Shown piece by piece: positions 9,431 to 18,586 of a DNA stretch of 64,000 nucleotides. Under the pieces are notes generated by a model. It did no database searches and was not told the origin of the DNA. It saw only the letters and a program-made list of their open reading frames with translations. The stretch comes from Clostridium beijerinckii (GTDB lineage: Bacteria; Bacillota; Clostridia; Clostridiales; Clostridiaceae). The first letter of the stretch is position 1. Every line of letters begins with the position of its first letter. The translations under genes were made by a program, and so were the position numbers. Where the stretch lies: positions 1,333,501-1,397,500 of the forward strand of contig CP029329.1 in the NCBI GenBank assembly GCA_003129525.1, in the 5' to 3' direction.

Positions 9431-10129
9431 ATGTTCAAGCCTATTAGGACTCCGAAAGTGTATGATCAGGTTATAGAGCAAATTAAAAATAAAATAAAAA
9501 GTGGTGAGATAAAAAAAGGAGATAAGTTGTCTTCAGAAAGAGAACTGGCAGAATCACTTAATGTCTCTCGTACTTCTGTGAGAGAAGCATTAAGAGCACT
9601 AGAGGTAGTAGGCCTGGTGGAAAGTAGGCAAGGTGCAGGAAATTACATAAGGACTAATTTTGACAACTCACTATTTGAACCTCTTTCAATTATGTTTATG
9701 TTACAAGAAAGTTCAATTCAAGAGATGTATGATTTAAGAGAAACATTAGAATTGCAATGTTCTAGGTTATCAGCTAAGAATATAGAGGATAATGAGCTCG
9801 AACTTTTAGAGGCAATATTAGATCGAATGTATATTGCAAAAAGTGAGAAAGAGAGTCTTGAATTAGATATTAAGTTCCATTACTTAATTGCAAAAACGTC
9901 AAGAAATGTGTTACTTATTAATGTTCTAGAAGTGATATCACAACTTATGGATGAATTTATTAAGAAGTCTAGAATGCAGATATTGCATAAAGGAAATACA
10001 AGAGAAAACCTATTAGAAATACATGAAAATTTAGTAAGAGCTTTAAAGTGCAGAGATGAATTAAAAGTTTGTAATGCTATGAAAGAACATTTTAATTTAA
10101 TTAGAAAAGCCTATGGATATGAAGAATAG
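9431..10129 (+). CDS. FadR-family (GntR) transcriptional regulator, probable lactate regulator
   Basis: 232 residues, ATG behind AAAGGAGAT. An N-terminal winged helix (about 8-75, with KLSSERELAESLNVSRTSVR) is followed by an all-helical FCD ligand domain (about 85-220) carrying the Asp and His residues that usually bind a metal (ELDIKFHYLIA, EIHENL, EHFNLIR). FCD regulators sense small carboxylates; LldR and PdhR are examples. The next transcription unit is the lactate permease remnant plus lctBCD, with a perfect palindrome at its promoter, so lactate-responsive repression is the likely role. It has its own terminator and so is a separate transcript. Confidence 0.9.
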   Translation: MFKPIRTPKVYDQVIEQIKNKIKSGEIKKGDKLSSERELAESLNVSRTSVREALRALEVVGLVESRQGAGNYIRTNFDNSLFEPLSIMFMLQESSIQEMYDLRETLELQCSRLSAKNIEDNELELLEAILDRMYIAKSEKESLELDIKFHYLIAKTSRNVLLINVLEVISQLMDEFIKKSRMQILHKGNTRENLLEIHENLVRALKCRDELKVCNAMKEHFNLIRKAYGYEE

Positions 10130-10160
10130 AGTTATTTTCACAAATTAAATATTATCAATA

Positions 10161-10220
10161 ATACTGGTAAGAGACTATGCAATATTAAACTGCATAGTCT
10201 CTTACCAGTATTTATTTGTT
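10161..10220 (+). terminator. long perfect terminator hairpin after the FadR-type gene
   Basis: A 21-bp perfect stem (ATACTGGTAAGAGACTATGC with its complement at 10190-10210) surrounds an 8-nt loop and is followed by TTTATTTGTT. Confidence 0.85.
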
Positions 10221-10357
10221 ATATTTTAAACAAATAAATTCAAAGTAGGTTAAATTAATTCATAATTTTAATTTTTTTATAATAATGTAATTGATAAGAA
10301 AAGACGGAAGAGTAAGCGTTAAAAAGAAAAAAGAAACAAAATCTATGTAAACATTTT

Positions 10358-10375
10358 CTGTTAAATAAATAACAA
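10358..10375. promoter_or_regulatory. candidate Rex-binding site upstream of the lactate operon
   Basis: CTGTTAAATAAATAACAA matches 12 of the 14 fixed positions of the clostridial Rex consensus TTGTTAA-N4-TTAACAA. It lies just upstream of the probable promoter of the permease remnant and lctBCD. A rex gene is encoded 13 kb away in this window. Confidence 0.5.
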
Positions 10376-10393
10376 TTCTTTACAAGGAGTATT

Positions 10394-10447
10394 TTGTCAA
10401 TTATAATCAAATTAGTTAATGGTCATACCAATTTCGAATTGGTATGA
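10394..10447 (+). promoter_or_regulatory. probable lactate-operon promoter and palindromic operator
   Basis: TTGTCA at 10394-10399 and TAATGG at 10417-10422 with a 17-bp spacer could be -35 and -10, although the -10 is poor. Immediately downstream, arms TCATACCAATT (10423-10433) and AATTGGTATGA (10437-10447) form a perfect 11-bp inverted repeat around TCG. A palindrome at the expected transcription start, beside a divergent-function FadR-family gene, is a strong operator candidate. Confidence 0.6.
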
Positions 10448-10473
10448 TATGTTATTGGAATGGGGAGATGAAA

Positions 10474-10683
10474 GTGTATTTATTATTTTTTTATAACTCC
10501 AACAACTTTTGTAGCTACAGCTGTAAAGATGATTTCACCTCAAAGTATAGCAGTTGCAACAGCGGCAACTAGCATAGTTGGAAGTTAAGGAAAATATTAA
10601 ATTCAGATTTAAAGGTTTGTTTATTCTACATTGTCGCAGCAGGATTATTAGTATTTTTCTGCGGATCAATATTTGTATTTTAA
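10474..10683 (+). pseudogene. lactate permease (LctP/LldP) remnant with large internal deletion
   Basis: A good ribosome site (GGGGAG) precedes GTG at 10474, which starts MYLLFF. The reading frame then breaks, and a second frame (about 10484-10594) reads VATAVKMISPQSIAVATAAT, the conserved end of L-lactate permeases. A third frame (about 10620-10683) reads LKVCLFYIVAAGLLVFF and stops, matching the last membrane helix. A normal permease is over 500 codons, so roughly 1.4 kb is missing and at least one more frameshift is present. The remnant keeps the promoter and operator that now drive lctBCD. Confidence 0.8.
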
Positions 10684-10709
10684 AATATAATTTTTAGGAG
10701 GAAGTTATT

Positions 10710-11498
10710 ATGAATATTTTAGTTTGCATTAAACAAGTGCCAGGAACTTCTAAAGTAGAGGTTGATCCAGTTACAGGAGTATTAAAGAGAGATGGTATAG
10801 ATTCTAAAATGAATCCATATGATTTATATGCATTAGAAGCAGCATTAAGAATAAGAGAAAGCAAAGGTGGGACAGTTAAGGTTTTAAGTATGGGACCTAA
10901 TCAAGCACTAAGTGTAATTAAGGAAGCATATACAATGGGAGCAGATGAAGGAACATTACTATCAGATAGAAAATTTGGTGGTGCAGATGTTTTGGCTACA
11001 TCATATACAATTTCGCAAGGTGTCAAAAAAACAGGTGATTTCGAACTTATAATTTGTGGTAAACAAACTACAGATGGTGATACAGCTCAAGTTGGTTCTG
11101 AAATGGCAGAGTGGTTAAATATACCTCATGTAGCTAATGTTAAAAATATAATCAAAGTAGAAGATTCATCAATTACAGTTGAAATGGACATGCCTGAAAG
11201 CATTGAAACTGTAAGGATATCATATCCATGCTTAATTACTGTTGATAAGGGTATCTTTGAACCAAGATTACCTTCTTATAAACAGAAATTATCAACTAAA
11301 GATAGAGAAATAAAAATATTGAGTCTTAACGATTTTGATGATAAGAATGAAAAAAATTATGGACTTAATGGTTCACCTACTCAAGTAGAAAGAATATTTC
11401 CACCAGAAGTTAATAATGATAGAGAAATGTGGGCAGGAAGTTCAAATGAATTGAGTGAAAGAATAGAAAGCAAATTAAAGAGTTTAAAGTTTATTTAA
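10710..11498 (+). CDS. lctB: electron transfer flavoprotein beta subunit of the lactate dehydrogenase complex
   Basis: 262 residues, ATG behind TAGGAGGAAG. A standard EtfB fold: [14 protein letters not shown] at the N-terminus and the FAD/AMP-binding [15 protein letters not shown] near residue 130. It is the first intact gene of an operon with a ferredoxin-fused EtfA and an FAD-dependent lactate dehydrogenase, the order of Acetobacterium woodii lctBCD. There the complex oxidises lactate with NAD+ while driving the uphill step with reduced ferredoxin (electron confurcation). It is paralogous to the second EtfB in this window, whose partner is butyryl-CoA dehydrogenase. Confidence 0.92.
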   Translation: MNILVCIKQVPGTSKVEVDPVTGVLKRDGIDSKMNPYDLYALEAALRIRESKGGTVKVLSMGPNQALSVIKEAYTMGADEGTLLSDRKFGGADVLATSYTISQGVKKTGDFELIICGKQTTDGDTAQVGSEMAEWLNIPHVANVKNIIKVEDSSITVEMDMPESIETVRISYPCLITVDKGIFEPRLPSYKQKLSTKDREIKILSLNDFDDKNEKNYGLNGSPTQVERIFPPEVNNDREMWAGSSNELSERIESKLKSLKFI

Positions 11499-11587
11499 TT
11501 ACTTGTTTCAAAAAAATAATAAGAATATGAACACAAAATATTAAAAGGGGTTAATTTAAATAGAAAATTAAAGAGGAGGAAGAAATC

Positions 11588-12778
11588 ATGGCAAAGTTAG
11601 TTGTAAATCAAGAAAAGATAGGAAATATTGAAGAGTTAATAAAAATATGTCCTTTTGGAGCTCTTGAAAGTAATAATGGTATAGTTGAAATAAATGGCGC
11701 ATGTAAAATGTGTAAGCTTTGTGTTAAAAAAGGACCTAAAGGTGCAGTTGAATATATAGAAGAGGAAATTAAGGAAATAGATAAAAGCCTTTGGAATGGA
11801 ATTGGAGTTTATGTTGACCATGTAGATGGAGAAATACATCCAGTTACTTATGAACTAATAGGCAAAGCTAGAGAATTAGCAGGTAAAATAAATCACCCGG
11901 TTTATGCTGTATTTATTGGAAATAATATCTCTCACAAAGCTGAAGAATTATTACATTATGGTGTAGATAATGTATTTGTATACGATGATGAAGAACTAAA
12001 ATATTTTAGAATAGAGCCATATACAGCTGCATTTGAAGATTTTATAAATAAGGTTAAGCCAACAGCTATATTAGTTGGAGCTACAACTATAGGTAGATCT
12101 CTTGCCCCAAGAATAGCTGCAAGATTTAAAACTGGACTTACAGCAGATTGTACGATTTTAGATATAAAGGAAAATACAGATTTGGTTCAGATTAGACCTG
12201 CATTTGGTGGAAATATAATGGCTCAAATAGTTACTCCTAATTCTAGACCTCAACTAGCAACTGTTAGATATAAGGTTATGACAGCACCGAAAAGAAGTGA
12301 GGAAATTACAGGTGAGATAGTTGAATGCAATATAGATAAAGAGAAACTTAAATCTGGAATTACAGCTCTTGAAATAAAGAAAAAGGATACAGAGGTTGGA
12401 ATAAGTGATGCAGAAATAATTGTAGCAGCTGGAAGAGGTGTCAAATCGGAAAAGGATTTAGAACTAGTGAAAGAATTAGCTAAAGCTTTAAATGCAGAAT
12501 TTGCATGCACTAGACCATTAATTGAAGCCGGATGGGTTGATGCAAAAAGGCAAATAGGGTTAAGCGGAAGAACAGTAAGACCAAGACTTATAATAACTTG
12601 TGGAATATCTGGAGCAGTTCAATTTACAGCAGGAATGAATAATTCAGATTATATATTTGCTATTAATACCGATGAAAAAGCACCAATATTTAAAGCTGCT
12701 CACTATGGAGTTGTTGGCAATATATATGAAGTAATTCCACAACTTATAGAAAAAATAAAAATGGCTAAGGAGGCATAG
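11588..12778 (+). CDS. lctC: electron transfer flavoprotein alpha subunit with N-terminal [4Fe-4S] domain
   Basis: 396 residues, ATG behind AAAGAGGAGGAAG; about 60 residues longer than the EtfA of the crt operon. The extra N-terminus is ferredoxin-like: ICPFGAL supplies Cys21 and CKMCKLC supplies Cys39, Cys42 and Cys45. The place where a second cluster's Cys would stand is Gly49 (VKKGP), so one cluster is expected. The remainder is EtfA with GATTIGRSLAPRIAARF and the C-terminal FAD domain (SGRTVRPRLIITCGISGA). The ferredoxin extension is the hallmark of the lactate-dehydrogenase-linked Etf and is the likely entry point for electrons from reduced ferredoxin. Confidence 0.93.
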   Translation: MAKLVVNQEKIGNIEELIKICPFGALESNNGIVEINGACKMCKLCVKKGPKGAVEYIEEEIKEIDKSLWNGIGVYVDHVDGEIHPVTYELIGKARELAGKINHPVYAVFIGNNISHKAEELLHYGVDNVFVYDDEELKYFRIEPYTAAFEDFINKVKPTAILVGATTIGRSLAPRIAARFKTGLTADCTILDIKENTDLVQIRPAFGGNIMAQIVTPNSRPQLATVRYKVMTAPKRSEEITGEIVECNIDKEKLKSGITALEIKKKDTEVGISDAEIIVAAGRGVKSEKDLELVKELAKALNAEFACTRPLIEAGWVDAKRQIGLSGRTVRPRLIITCGISGAVQFTAGMNNSDYIFAINTDEKAPIFKAAHYGVVGNIYEVIPQLIEKIKMAKEA

Positions 12779-12781
12779 GCT

Positions 12782-14185
12782 ATGAGTTACAAAGAAGTTG
12801 AATTAAAAGATTATGAAAATATATTATGCATTGCAGAGAATGATAAAGAAAGAGTTTTCTTTAAGGAAAAGATAAATGAAGATTATAGCCATGATGAATT
12901 AGGTGGAATAAAAAAAATGCCGGATATAGTAGTGCAAGCTATAAGTACAGAAGAAGTTTCAAGAATAATGAAATATGCTTATGAAAATAATATTCCTTTA
13001 ACCCCAAGAGGTTCTGGTACAGGGCTTGTTGGTGCAGCGGTTCCACTTAAAGGTGGAATAGTTATAGATCTTAGTAGAATGAATAAAATATTAGAATTAG
13101 ATGAAGAAAATCTTACACTTACATTAGAGCCAGGAGTGCTACTTATGGAAATCGGTAAATATGTTGAAGAATTTGATTTGTTTTATCCACCAGATCCAGG
13201 AGAAAAATCAGCAACAATCGGTGGTAATATAAGTACTAATGCTGGTGGAATGAGAGCTGTAAAGTATGGTGTTACTAGAGATTATGTAAGAGGGTTAGAA
13301 GTAGTACTTCCAAATGGAGAAGTAGTAAATTTAGGTGGAAAAGTAGCTAAGAATAGTTCGGGATATTCATTAAAAGATTTAATGATTGGTTCAGAAGGAA
13401 CCTTAGGAATAGTAACAAAGGCAATTTTAAGATTATTACCACTTCCTAAAAAATCATTAAGCCTACTTATACCTTTCCCAAGTCTTGAATTAGCAATAGA
13501 TACTGTACCTAAAATAATTAAATCTAAGTCAATACCAACAGCAATTGAATTCATGCAAAGAGAAGCAATATTGGCAGCAGAGGAATTCCTAGGAAAGAGT
13601 TTCCCTGATAAATCTTCAGATGCATATCTTTTATTAACTTTTGATGGAAATTCAATAGAGGAAATAGAAAAAGATTATGAAAGTGTTGCAAGCATTTGCT
13701 TGGAATCTGGAGCGTTGGACGTATTAATCTCAGATACAGAAGAAAGACAGGAATCAATATGGTCAGCTAGAGGATGTTTCCTTGAAGCTATTAAAGCATT
13801 AACTACTGAAATGGATGAAGTTGATGTTGTTGTACCAAGAAATCAAATTGGAAAGTTTGTAACTTTTACTCATGAACTAGAACGCAAGGCTAATATAAGA
13901 ATAAAAAGTTTTGGTCATGCTGGAGATGGAAATCTACATGTATATATATTAAGAGATAAATTAGATGAAAAAGAGTGGAATACAAAGTTAAGTGAAATTA
14001 TGCAAATAATGTATGATAAAGCTAAAGAATTAGACGGACAAGTTTCAGGAGAACATGGTATAGGATTTGCAAAGAAGGGATATTTAAAGCAATCACTTCC
14101 AAGTGGATGTATTGATATAATGCAAAAAATAAAGCTAGCTTTCGATCCTAAGAATATATTAAATCCAGGAAAAGTTTGTGAATAA
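12782..14185 (+). CDS. lctD: FAD-dependent lactate dehydrogenase subunit (GlcD/LctD family)
   Basis: 467 residues, starting 3 bp after lctC, with its ribosome site (AAGGAGG) inside the lctC end. N-terminal FAD-binding PCMH fold ([18 protein letters not shown], residues about 77-94; [20 protein letters not shown]) and a C-terminal FAD-linked oxidase domain with [12 protein letters not shown] and [14 protein letters not shown]. It oxidises a 2-hydroxy acid, here by context D- and/or L-lactate, and hands electrons to the adjacent Etf. A glycolate substrate (GlcD) is the alternative, but the ferredoxin-EtfA partner favours lactate. No lactate racemase follows. Confidence 0.92.
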   Translation: MSYKEVELKDYENILCIAENDKERVFFKEKINEDYSHDELGGIKKMPDIVVQAISTEEVSRIMKYAYENNIPLTPRGSGTGLVGAAVPLKGGIVIDLSRMNKILELDEENLTLTLEPGVLLMEIGKYVEEFDLFYPPDPGEKSATIGGNISTNAGGMRAVKYGVTRDYVRGLEVVLPNGEVVNLGGKVAKNSSGYSLKDLMIGSEGTLGIVTKAILRLLPLPKKSLSLLIPFPSLELAIDTVPKIIKSKSIPTAIEFMQREAILAAEEFLGKSFPDKSSDAYLLLTFDGNSIEEIEKDYESVASICLESGALDVLISDTEERQESIWSARGCFLEAIKALTTEMDEVDVVVPRNQIGKFVTFTHELERKANIRIKSFGHAGDGNLHVYILRDKLDEKEWNTKLSEIMQIMYDKAKELDGQVSGEHGIGFAKKGYLKQSLPSGCIDIMQKIKLAFDPKNILNPGKVCE

Positions 14186-14205
14186 AATTTAATTTATAAA
14201 TAAAG

Positions 14206-14237
14206 TACTCTGATACAATATAGGGTCAGAGTATTTT
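14206..14237 (+). terminator. terminator of the lct operon
   Basis: TACTCTGA (14206-14213) pairs with TCAGAGTA (14226-14233), followed by TTTT. Confidence 0.75.
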
Positions 14238-14255
14238 GCTTTAGTAAGGCATAAT

Positions 14256-14396
14256 CAAAAAAATAACAAGTCAATATGCTAGTCTATTTCGTGTCATACT
14301 TCGTCAGCATGTTCACCTATAGCTCGCTATGAGGTAAACATACTTCCTCGTCTGACTCAAAATATACATCGCATTTTGGACTTGTTATTTTCTTTC
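14256..14396. repeat. hairpin-forming intergenic element with 12-bp terminal inverted repeats
   Basis: AAATAACAAGTC at 14261-14272 and GACTTGTTATTT at 14379-14390 are perfect inverted ends. Inside, GTTCACCT pairs with AGGTAAAC around a short loop, and GTCA/TGAC blocks flank it, so the whole 135 nt can fold as one long imperfect hairpin. It is GC-richer than the flanks, has no open frame and occurs only once in this window. It looks like a MITE or dispersed structural repeat; an orphan structured RNA is the alternative. The spacer 14397-14563 is otherwise featureless. Confidence 0.5.
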
Positions 14397-14563
14397 ATAT
14401 TCCTGATTAAATTATAATCTAAATAAAGATATTTAATAAATAATATTACTTCAGGTAAAATAGAAAGTATTAGTAAGTTGTTGACTTAGATTTAATTTAT
14501 ATATAAAATCAAATTTGTACATAGTAGATCAAATTAAATTATTTATAGAGGAGATAAGATTAC

Positions 14564-15889
14564 TTGAAGGAAAAGAATGATTATAATAAACAATTAAATG
14601 ATGGAAAAATAAAAGGAAATGCAGATAACTGTATTGATATAAGAAAGTGCAATGAAGAAGAAATAGAGAATAATAAATGTAAGAACTGCGGAGAAGAAGC
14701 AAGTTATTTCAGTGATGAAAATAATGACTGGTTATGTGAGAAGTGCAGAGATATAGAAGAAAATCTAGATAAACTTGCAAATAAAATGGAGAAAAAGTTA
14801 AGTAAAAGAGTATATTCTTTTGATCTAAATGAATTAATAAATTGTTTATCTAAAGATGAGATATATAATATAGCAAGAAATCTTGGTGTAAATAAGATAT
14901 CGGGTTTAAATAAAGAAAAGTTAATTGAAAGATTACTTGAAGAATATAAGGGCTTAGTTGAAAAAAGACTTCTAGTGTTTGAAGAAGAAAGATATAAAAT
15001 TTTAAGAAGTTATGTGGATAGTAAAGGCGTAAAACTTTTTGATGATATTGATGAAGACGAAGCAGATAAGAGTGTATATTTTATACAACAAGGAATGCTT
15101 TTCCCAACTGTAAAAGATGATGTATCAGTGTTTTTAATGCCTGAAATAGTACAAGAACTAATTAGAGAAAGAAATGATATTGAATATAGGCGTGTAATAA
15201 AAGCCAATAGTGAAACTTTAAATATCATTAGAGGAATGAATAAAGTATATGGTATTTTAAGATTAAAAGATGCTAAAGAAATAATAGAAAGATATTCGAA
15301 TATAGAAAACTGTGAAGTAGAGGAGTTAATTAGAGAAGCTGGGTATTATTATAATGAATATAGAGAAGAAGGAATATTTATTGTAAATAATGAAATAGAA
15401 GATTTCGAAGAATTATTAAAGGATATAGATAAAGAAAAAGATTTGAGTTATGCTATAATTCCCAAAGAAGAATTATTAAATATGTTAGAAGAAAATTGGG
15501 TTTATAATAGCAAAGCTGGAAAAGTTTTTTATAAAGAATTTACTGATATGTTTAGTGTAGATAAGGATATGCTAATAGCTATGATGGAAGACTTGATTTT
15601 TGATGTTCAAGAAAATGAACCAAAAGATTCAGTAGATAAAATGGTAGAATTAATTAATATAGAAAATGAAGATGCTAAATATGTTGCATGTAGTATGATG
15701 AATAAGTTTGTTAAGAAAATAAGGTTATGGAGATATAAGGGATTAACAACTAATGATATAAAATCAAATTCAGCTAGGTTAAAAGAAAATAAGTCTGTTG
15801 GAAGAAATGACCCTTGTCCATGTGATAGCGGAAAGAAATACAAAAAGTGTTGTGGAAAAATGAATACAATATTGTCAATTGTTAATTGA
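14564..15889 (+). CDS. zinc-ribbon / Rho-N-like / SEC-C motif protein of unknown function (paralogue of 18587-20533)
   Basis: 441 residues from a TTG start behind AGAGGAGAT. Four parts: a zinc ribbon CKNCG...CEKC (Cys39, 42, 58, 61); a SAP/Rho-N-like helical segment around residues 88-128 ([19 protein letters not shown]); a long acidic helical middle; and a C-terminal SEC-C zinc motif ([15 protein letters not shown], Cys418, 420, 429, 430). SEC-C tails occur on SecA and many uncharacterised proteins and often bind ribosomes or SecB-like partners. The middle and C-terminal parts are clearly homologous to the 648-residue protein 2.7 kb downstream. Cytoplasmic; the function is not known and I do not propose one. 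Confidence 0.85.
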   Translation: MKEKNDYNKQLNDGKIKGNADNCIDIRKCNEEEIENNKCKNCGEEASYFSDENNDWLCEKCRDIEENLDKLANKMEKKLSKRVYSFDLNELINCLSKDEIYNIARNLGVNKISGLNKEKLIERLLEEYKGLVEKRLLVFEEERYKILRSYVDSKGVKLFDDIDEDEADKSVYFIQQGMLFPTVKDDVSVFLMPEIVQELIRERNDIEYRRVIKANSETLNIIRGMNKVYGILRLKDAKEIIERYSNIENCEVEELIREAGYYYNEYREEGIFIVNNEIEDFEELLKDIDKEKDLSYAIIPKEELLNMLEENWVYNSKAGKVFYKEFTDMFSVDKDMLIAMMEDLIFDVQENEPKDSVDKMVELINIENEDAKYVACSMMNKFVKKIRLWRYKGLTTNDIKSNSARLKENKSVGRNDPCPCDSGKKYKKCCGKMNTILSIVN

Positions 15890-15951
15890 AGTATAAAAAT
15901 GAGAATGTTATAATTGCAATAAAAAATAACAAAGAGGATATATTATAAAAA

Positions 15952-16776
15952 ATGATGGATATAAATAAATTGAACTTAATAAATAATTTAGATTTTAAAT
16001 TATATTATTGTGGTACAGAGAAATGTAGTCCTAATCATTATTGGGGGCCTGCAATTAAGGAACATTTTAAAATACATTATATACACAAAGGCAAAGGTAT
16101 TTTTAGGTTGGGAAATGAAACTTATCATTTAAAAGAGGGGCAAGGATTTCTTATATGTCCGAATGTTATTTCATATTATAAGGCAGATGATAAGGACCCT
16201 TGGACCTATTCTTGGTGCGCATTTGATGGGATTAATGCAGAAGCATACTTAAAACGAGCTAATTTAACAATTAATAATCCTATTCTTGAATACAATAAAG
16301 ATGATAAGGTAAGTAAATGTTTCGATGAAATGATGCAAGCTACCAATGGAGAAAAGAGCAGTGATTTAAGATTACAGAGTTTATTATATCTTTTTTTAGC
16401 TACTATAATTGACGAAGCAGTTTTAGATCCAGATTATAAAGAATTCAAAACAAATAAAAATATGTATATAAATAAAGCAATTGATTTTATACAAGTTAAT
16501 TATTCAAGTAAAATAAGAGTTTCTGAATTAGCAAAGTTTATAAGTTTGGATAGAAAATATATTTCAAAATTATTTAAAGAGATAGTTGGAGTTACCATTC
16601 AAGATTATTTAATAAGTTTTAGAATGAATAAGGCTAAAGAGATGATGAAAGACATGCAGTTATCAATAGGAGACATATCACGTTCTGTAGGTTATGACAA
16701 TCCATTAATATTTTCAAAAACATTTAAAAAAGTTAATGGACTATCACCAAGTAAATATAGGGATTCTATTAAATAG
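15952..16776 (+). CDS. AraC-family transcriptional regulator
   Basis: 274 residues; ATG-ATG start behind an AGAGGAT site. An N-terminal cupin-like sugar-sensing domain (about 15-150, HYIHKGKGIFRLGNETYHL and EGQGFLICP) and two C-terminal helix-turn-helix motifs (about 175-274, IRVSELAKFISLDRKYISKL and IGDISRSVGYDNPLIFSKTF). This architecture is shared by activators of carbohydrate genes such as RhaS and MsmR. The next gene downstream on the same strand is an aldo-keto reductase 374 bp away, a possible target. There is no nearby sugar transporter to name the inducer. Confidence 0.92.
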   Translation: MMDINKLNLINNLDFKLYYCGTEKCSPNHYWGPAIKEHFKIHYIHKGKGIFRLGNETYHLKEGQGFLICPNVISYYKADDKDPWTYSWCAFDGINAEAYLKRANLTINNPILEYNKDDKVSKCFDEMMQATNGEKSSDLRLQSLLYLFLATIIDEAVLDPDYKEFKTNKNMYINKAIDFIQVNYSSKIRVSELAKFISLDRKYISKLFKEIVGVTIQDYLISFRMNKAKEMMKDMQLSIGDISRSVGYDNPLIFSKTFKKVNGLSPSKYRDSIK

Positions 16777-17150
16777 TTTGTGCCTCACATATTTAGAAAA
16801 GAATCGAAGAAGTGTTTTTTATTTTACATAAAATTTTTACTCTATATAAGACAGTGTAATTCTACTTTAATAGGCATGCCTCCCATAAGTTGTTATATGA
16901 TTTTAAACTTTTATGTTTATATTATACTTGTCAATTTTAGGCATTAACAATACTTATACACTTAGTATTGCTAGTATATTATTATGATTTAGAGACATAA
17001 GGTAATATATATATGACATTATGATATTTATTCTATGTTATAACAATGCTATCCTTAAGAAAATAAAGAAACGCAGGATAAGTTTAAAATGGAATATATA
17101 GAAAGATAACAAAGACATATATAATATAAGTTATTAGGAGGAATTAGAAA
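16777..17150. other. intergenic region with a 7-bp inverted repeat
   Basis: No gene is visible. CAATACT (16948-16954) and AGTATTG (16964-16970) form an inverted repeat with a 9-nt spacer, about 180 bp upstream of the aldo-keto reductase. It is a possible operator; no terminator with a clear stem follows the AraC gene. Confidence 0.3.
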
Positions 17151-18107
17151 ATGATATACAATAGATGTGGAAACAGTGGACTTAAATTACCCGCTATATC
17201 TTTAGGATTATGGCATAATTTTGGAGCGGGAGACATTTTTTCAAATAGTGAAGCAATTTTAAAAAGAGCCTTTGAACTTGGAATAACACATTTTGATTTA
17301 GCGAATAATTATGGTAGACCAGCTGATGGTTCTGCAGAAGAAACATTTGGTAGAATATTAAAGAAAAATTATACTTCATATGACAGAGATAAAATGGTTA
17401 TATCAACAAAAGCCGGTTATGATATGTGGGAAGGACCTTATGGTGATGGTGGTTCTAAAAAATATTTAGTTGCAAGTCTAGATCAAAGTTTAAGACGTAT
17501 GGGGCTTGATTATGTAGATATATTTTATCATCATAGATATGATCCAGAAACACCGCTAGAAGAAACAATGGCTACTTTAGATTTGATGGTTAGACAAGGT
17601 AAAGCTTTATATGTGGGAATATCAAATTATGGACCAGAAGAAACTAAGAGAGCGTCTGAGATTTTAAAGAAACTTGGAACACCTTGCTTAATAAATCAAC
17701 TTAGATATTCAATGTTTGAAAGAGGCATTGAAGGTAAACAATTTGAAGTCCATAAAGAAGAAGGTATTGGAACTATAGTTTTTAGACCACTTGCACAAGG
17801 ACTACTTACTGATAAATATATTAATGGAATTCCAAAGGATTCAAGAATAGCAAAGAATAGTTTATACTTACATGAAAGTGATGTAACAGAAGAGAAAATT
17901 AATAAGATTATTAAATTAAATGAAATGGCAAAAGAAAGAGGTCAAACTCTTGCACAAATGGCACTAGCTTGGAATTTAAGAGGAGATGTAACTTCAGTAT
18001 TAATTGGAGCAAGCAGATCATCACAAATTGACGATAATGTTAAAGCTTTAGATAAATTAGAATTTTCTAAAGAAGAATTAGATAGAATAGATGAAGTTTT
18101 AAAATAA
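17151..18107 (+). CDS. aldo/keto reductase, YghZ-like (L-glyceraldehyde 3-phosphate reductase type)
   Basis: 318 residues, ATG behind TTAGGAGGAAT. The catalytic tetrad is visible: Asp and Tyr in THFDLANNYG, Lys in ISTKAGY, His in FYHHRY. The opening (MIYNRCGNSGLKLPAISLGL, then WHNFG) and the RPADGSAEETFGRIL segment are typical of the YghZ/Kv-beta subgroup, which reduces L-glyceraldehyde 3-phosphate, methylglyoxal and related aldehydes with NADPH. It is a single-domain TIM barrel in the cytosol. It is probably controlled by the AraC regulator upstream; the true substrate is open. Confidence 0.92.
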   Translation: MIYNRCGNSGLKLPAISLGLWHNFGAGDIFSNSEAILKRAFELGITHFDLANNYGRPADGSAEETFGRILKKNYTSYDRDKMVISTKAGYDMWEGPYGDGGSKKYLVASLDQSLRRMGLDYVDIFYHHRYDPETPLEETMATLDLMVRQGKALYVGISNYGPEETKRASEILKKLGTPCLINQLRYSMFERGIEGKQFEVHKEEGIGTIVFRPLAQGLLTDKYINGIPKDSRIAKNSLYLHESDVTEEKINKIIKLNEMAKERGQTLAQMALAWNLRGDVTSVLIGASRSSQIDDNVKALDKLEFSKEELDRIDEVLK

Positions 18108-18586
18108 TAGAAAGTTTTCAGTCTAGAGTAAGGGGAACTCGACTTACATGGGGTTGCTGAGTAAATTCGAGAACTAAGATGTAAAATTTAAAATCTAACT
18201 TAAAGTGAAATAGAAATGATGATTGAGTATAGGGTATTAATATTTTCAATTATTGTTTCTATTTTTTATTGTACAAATAACATTAAATTACAGCATATAG
18301 TATGAGATTTCTAGAATATAAAATGAGGGGGTTGGAGATTCAAGAAAAAGATTTTTTAATAAATAATAGAGAATAACGATTTATTGACTTAAATGTAATG
18401 TATATGTAAAATGTAACAAGGCATAGCATTGTAACGGAATTTAACTAATTGACTTAATGTAATATATTTATAAAATCAGTGTTAGGCGACTGGCATGTTG
18501 CTTGTTGAAAAATATGCCTTGTGTCATATAGAAAAAGTATATATCTAATTTTAGAAATTATATAGGCAAAGAGGAGGAACTGTTAC
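18108..18586. other. intergenic region with a GC-richer stem-loop segment
   Basis: Apart from the terminator listed next, 18118-18183 is less AT-rich than its surroundings and can pair CTCGA with TCGAG, then TTAC with GTAA, around a G-rich loop. No protein frame or known RNA family is recognised. The stretch 18300-18570 shows nothing but AT-rich sequence. Confidence 0.3.
18208..18268 (+). terminator. terminator after the aldo-keto reductase
   Basis: AAATAGAAATGATGATTGA (18208-18226) pairs along its length, with some G-U pairs, with TCAATTATTGTTTCTATTT (18246-18264), followed by T residues. Confidence 0.75.
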
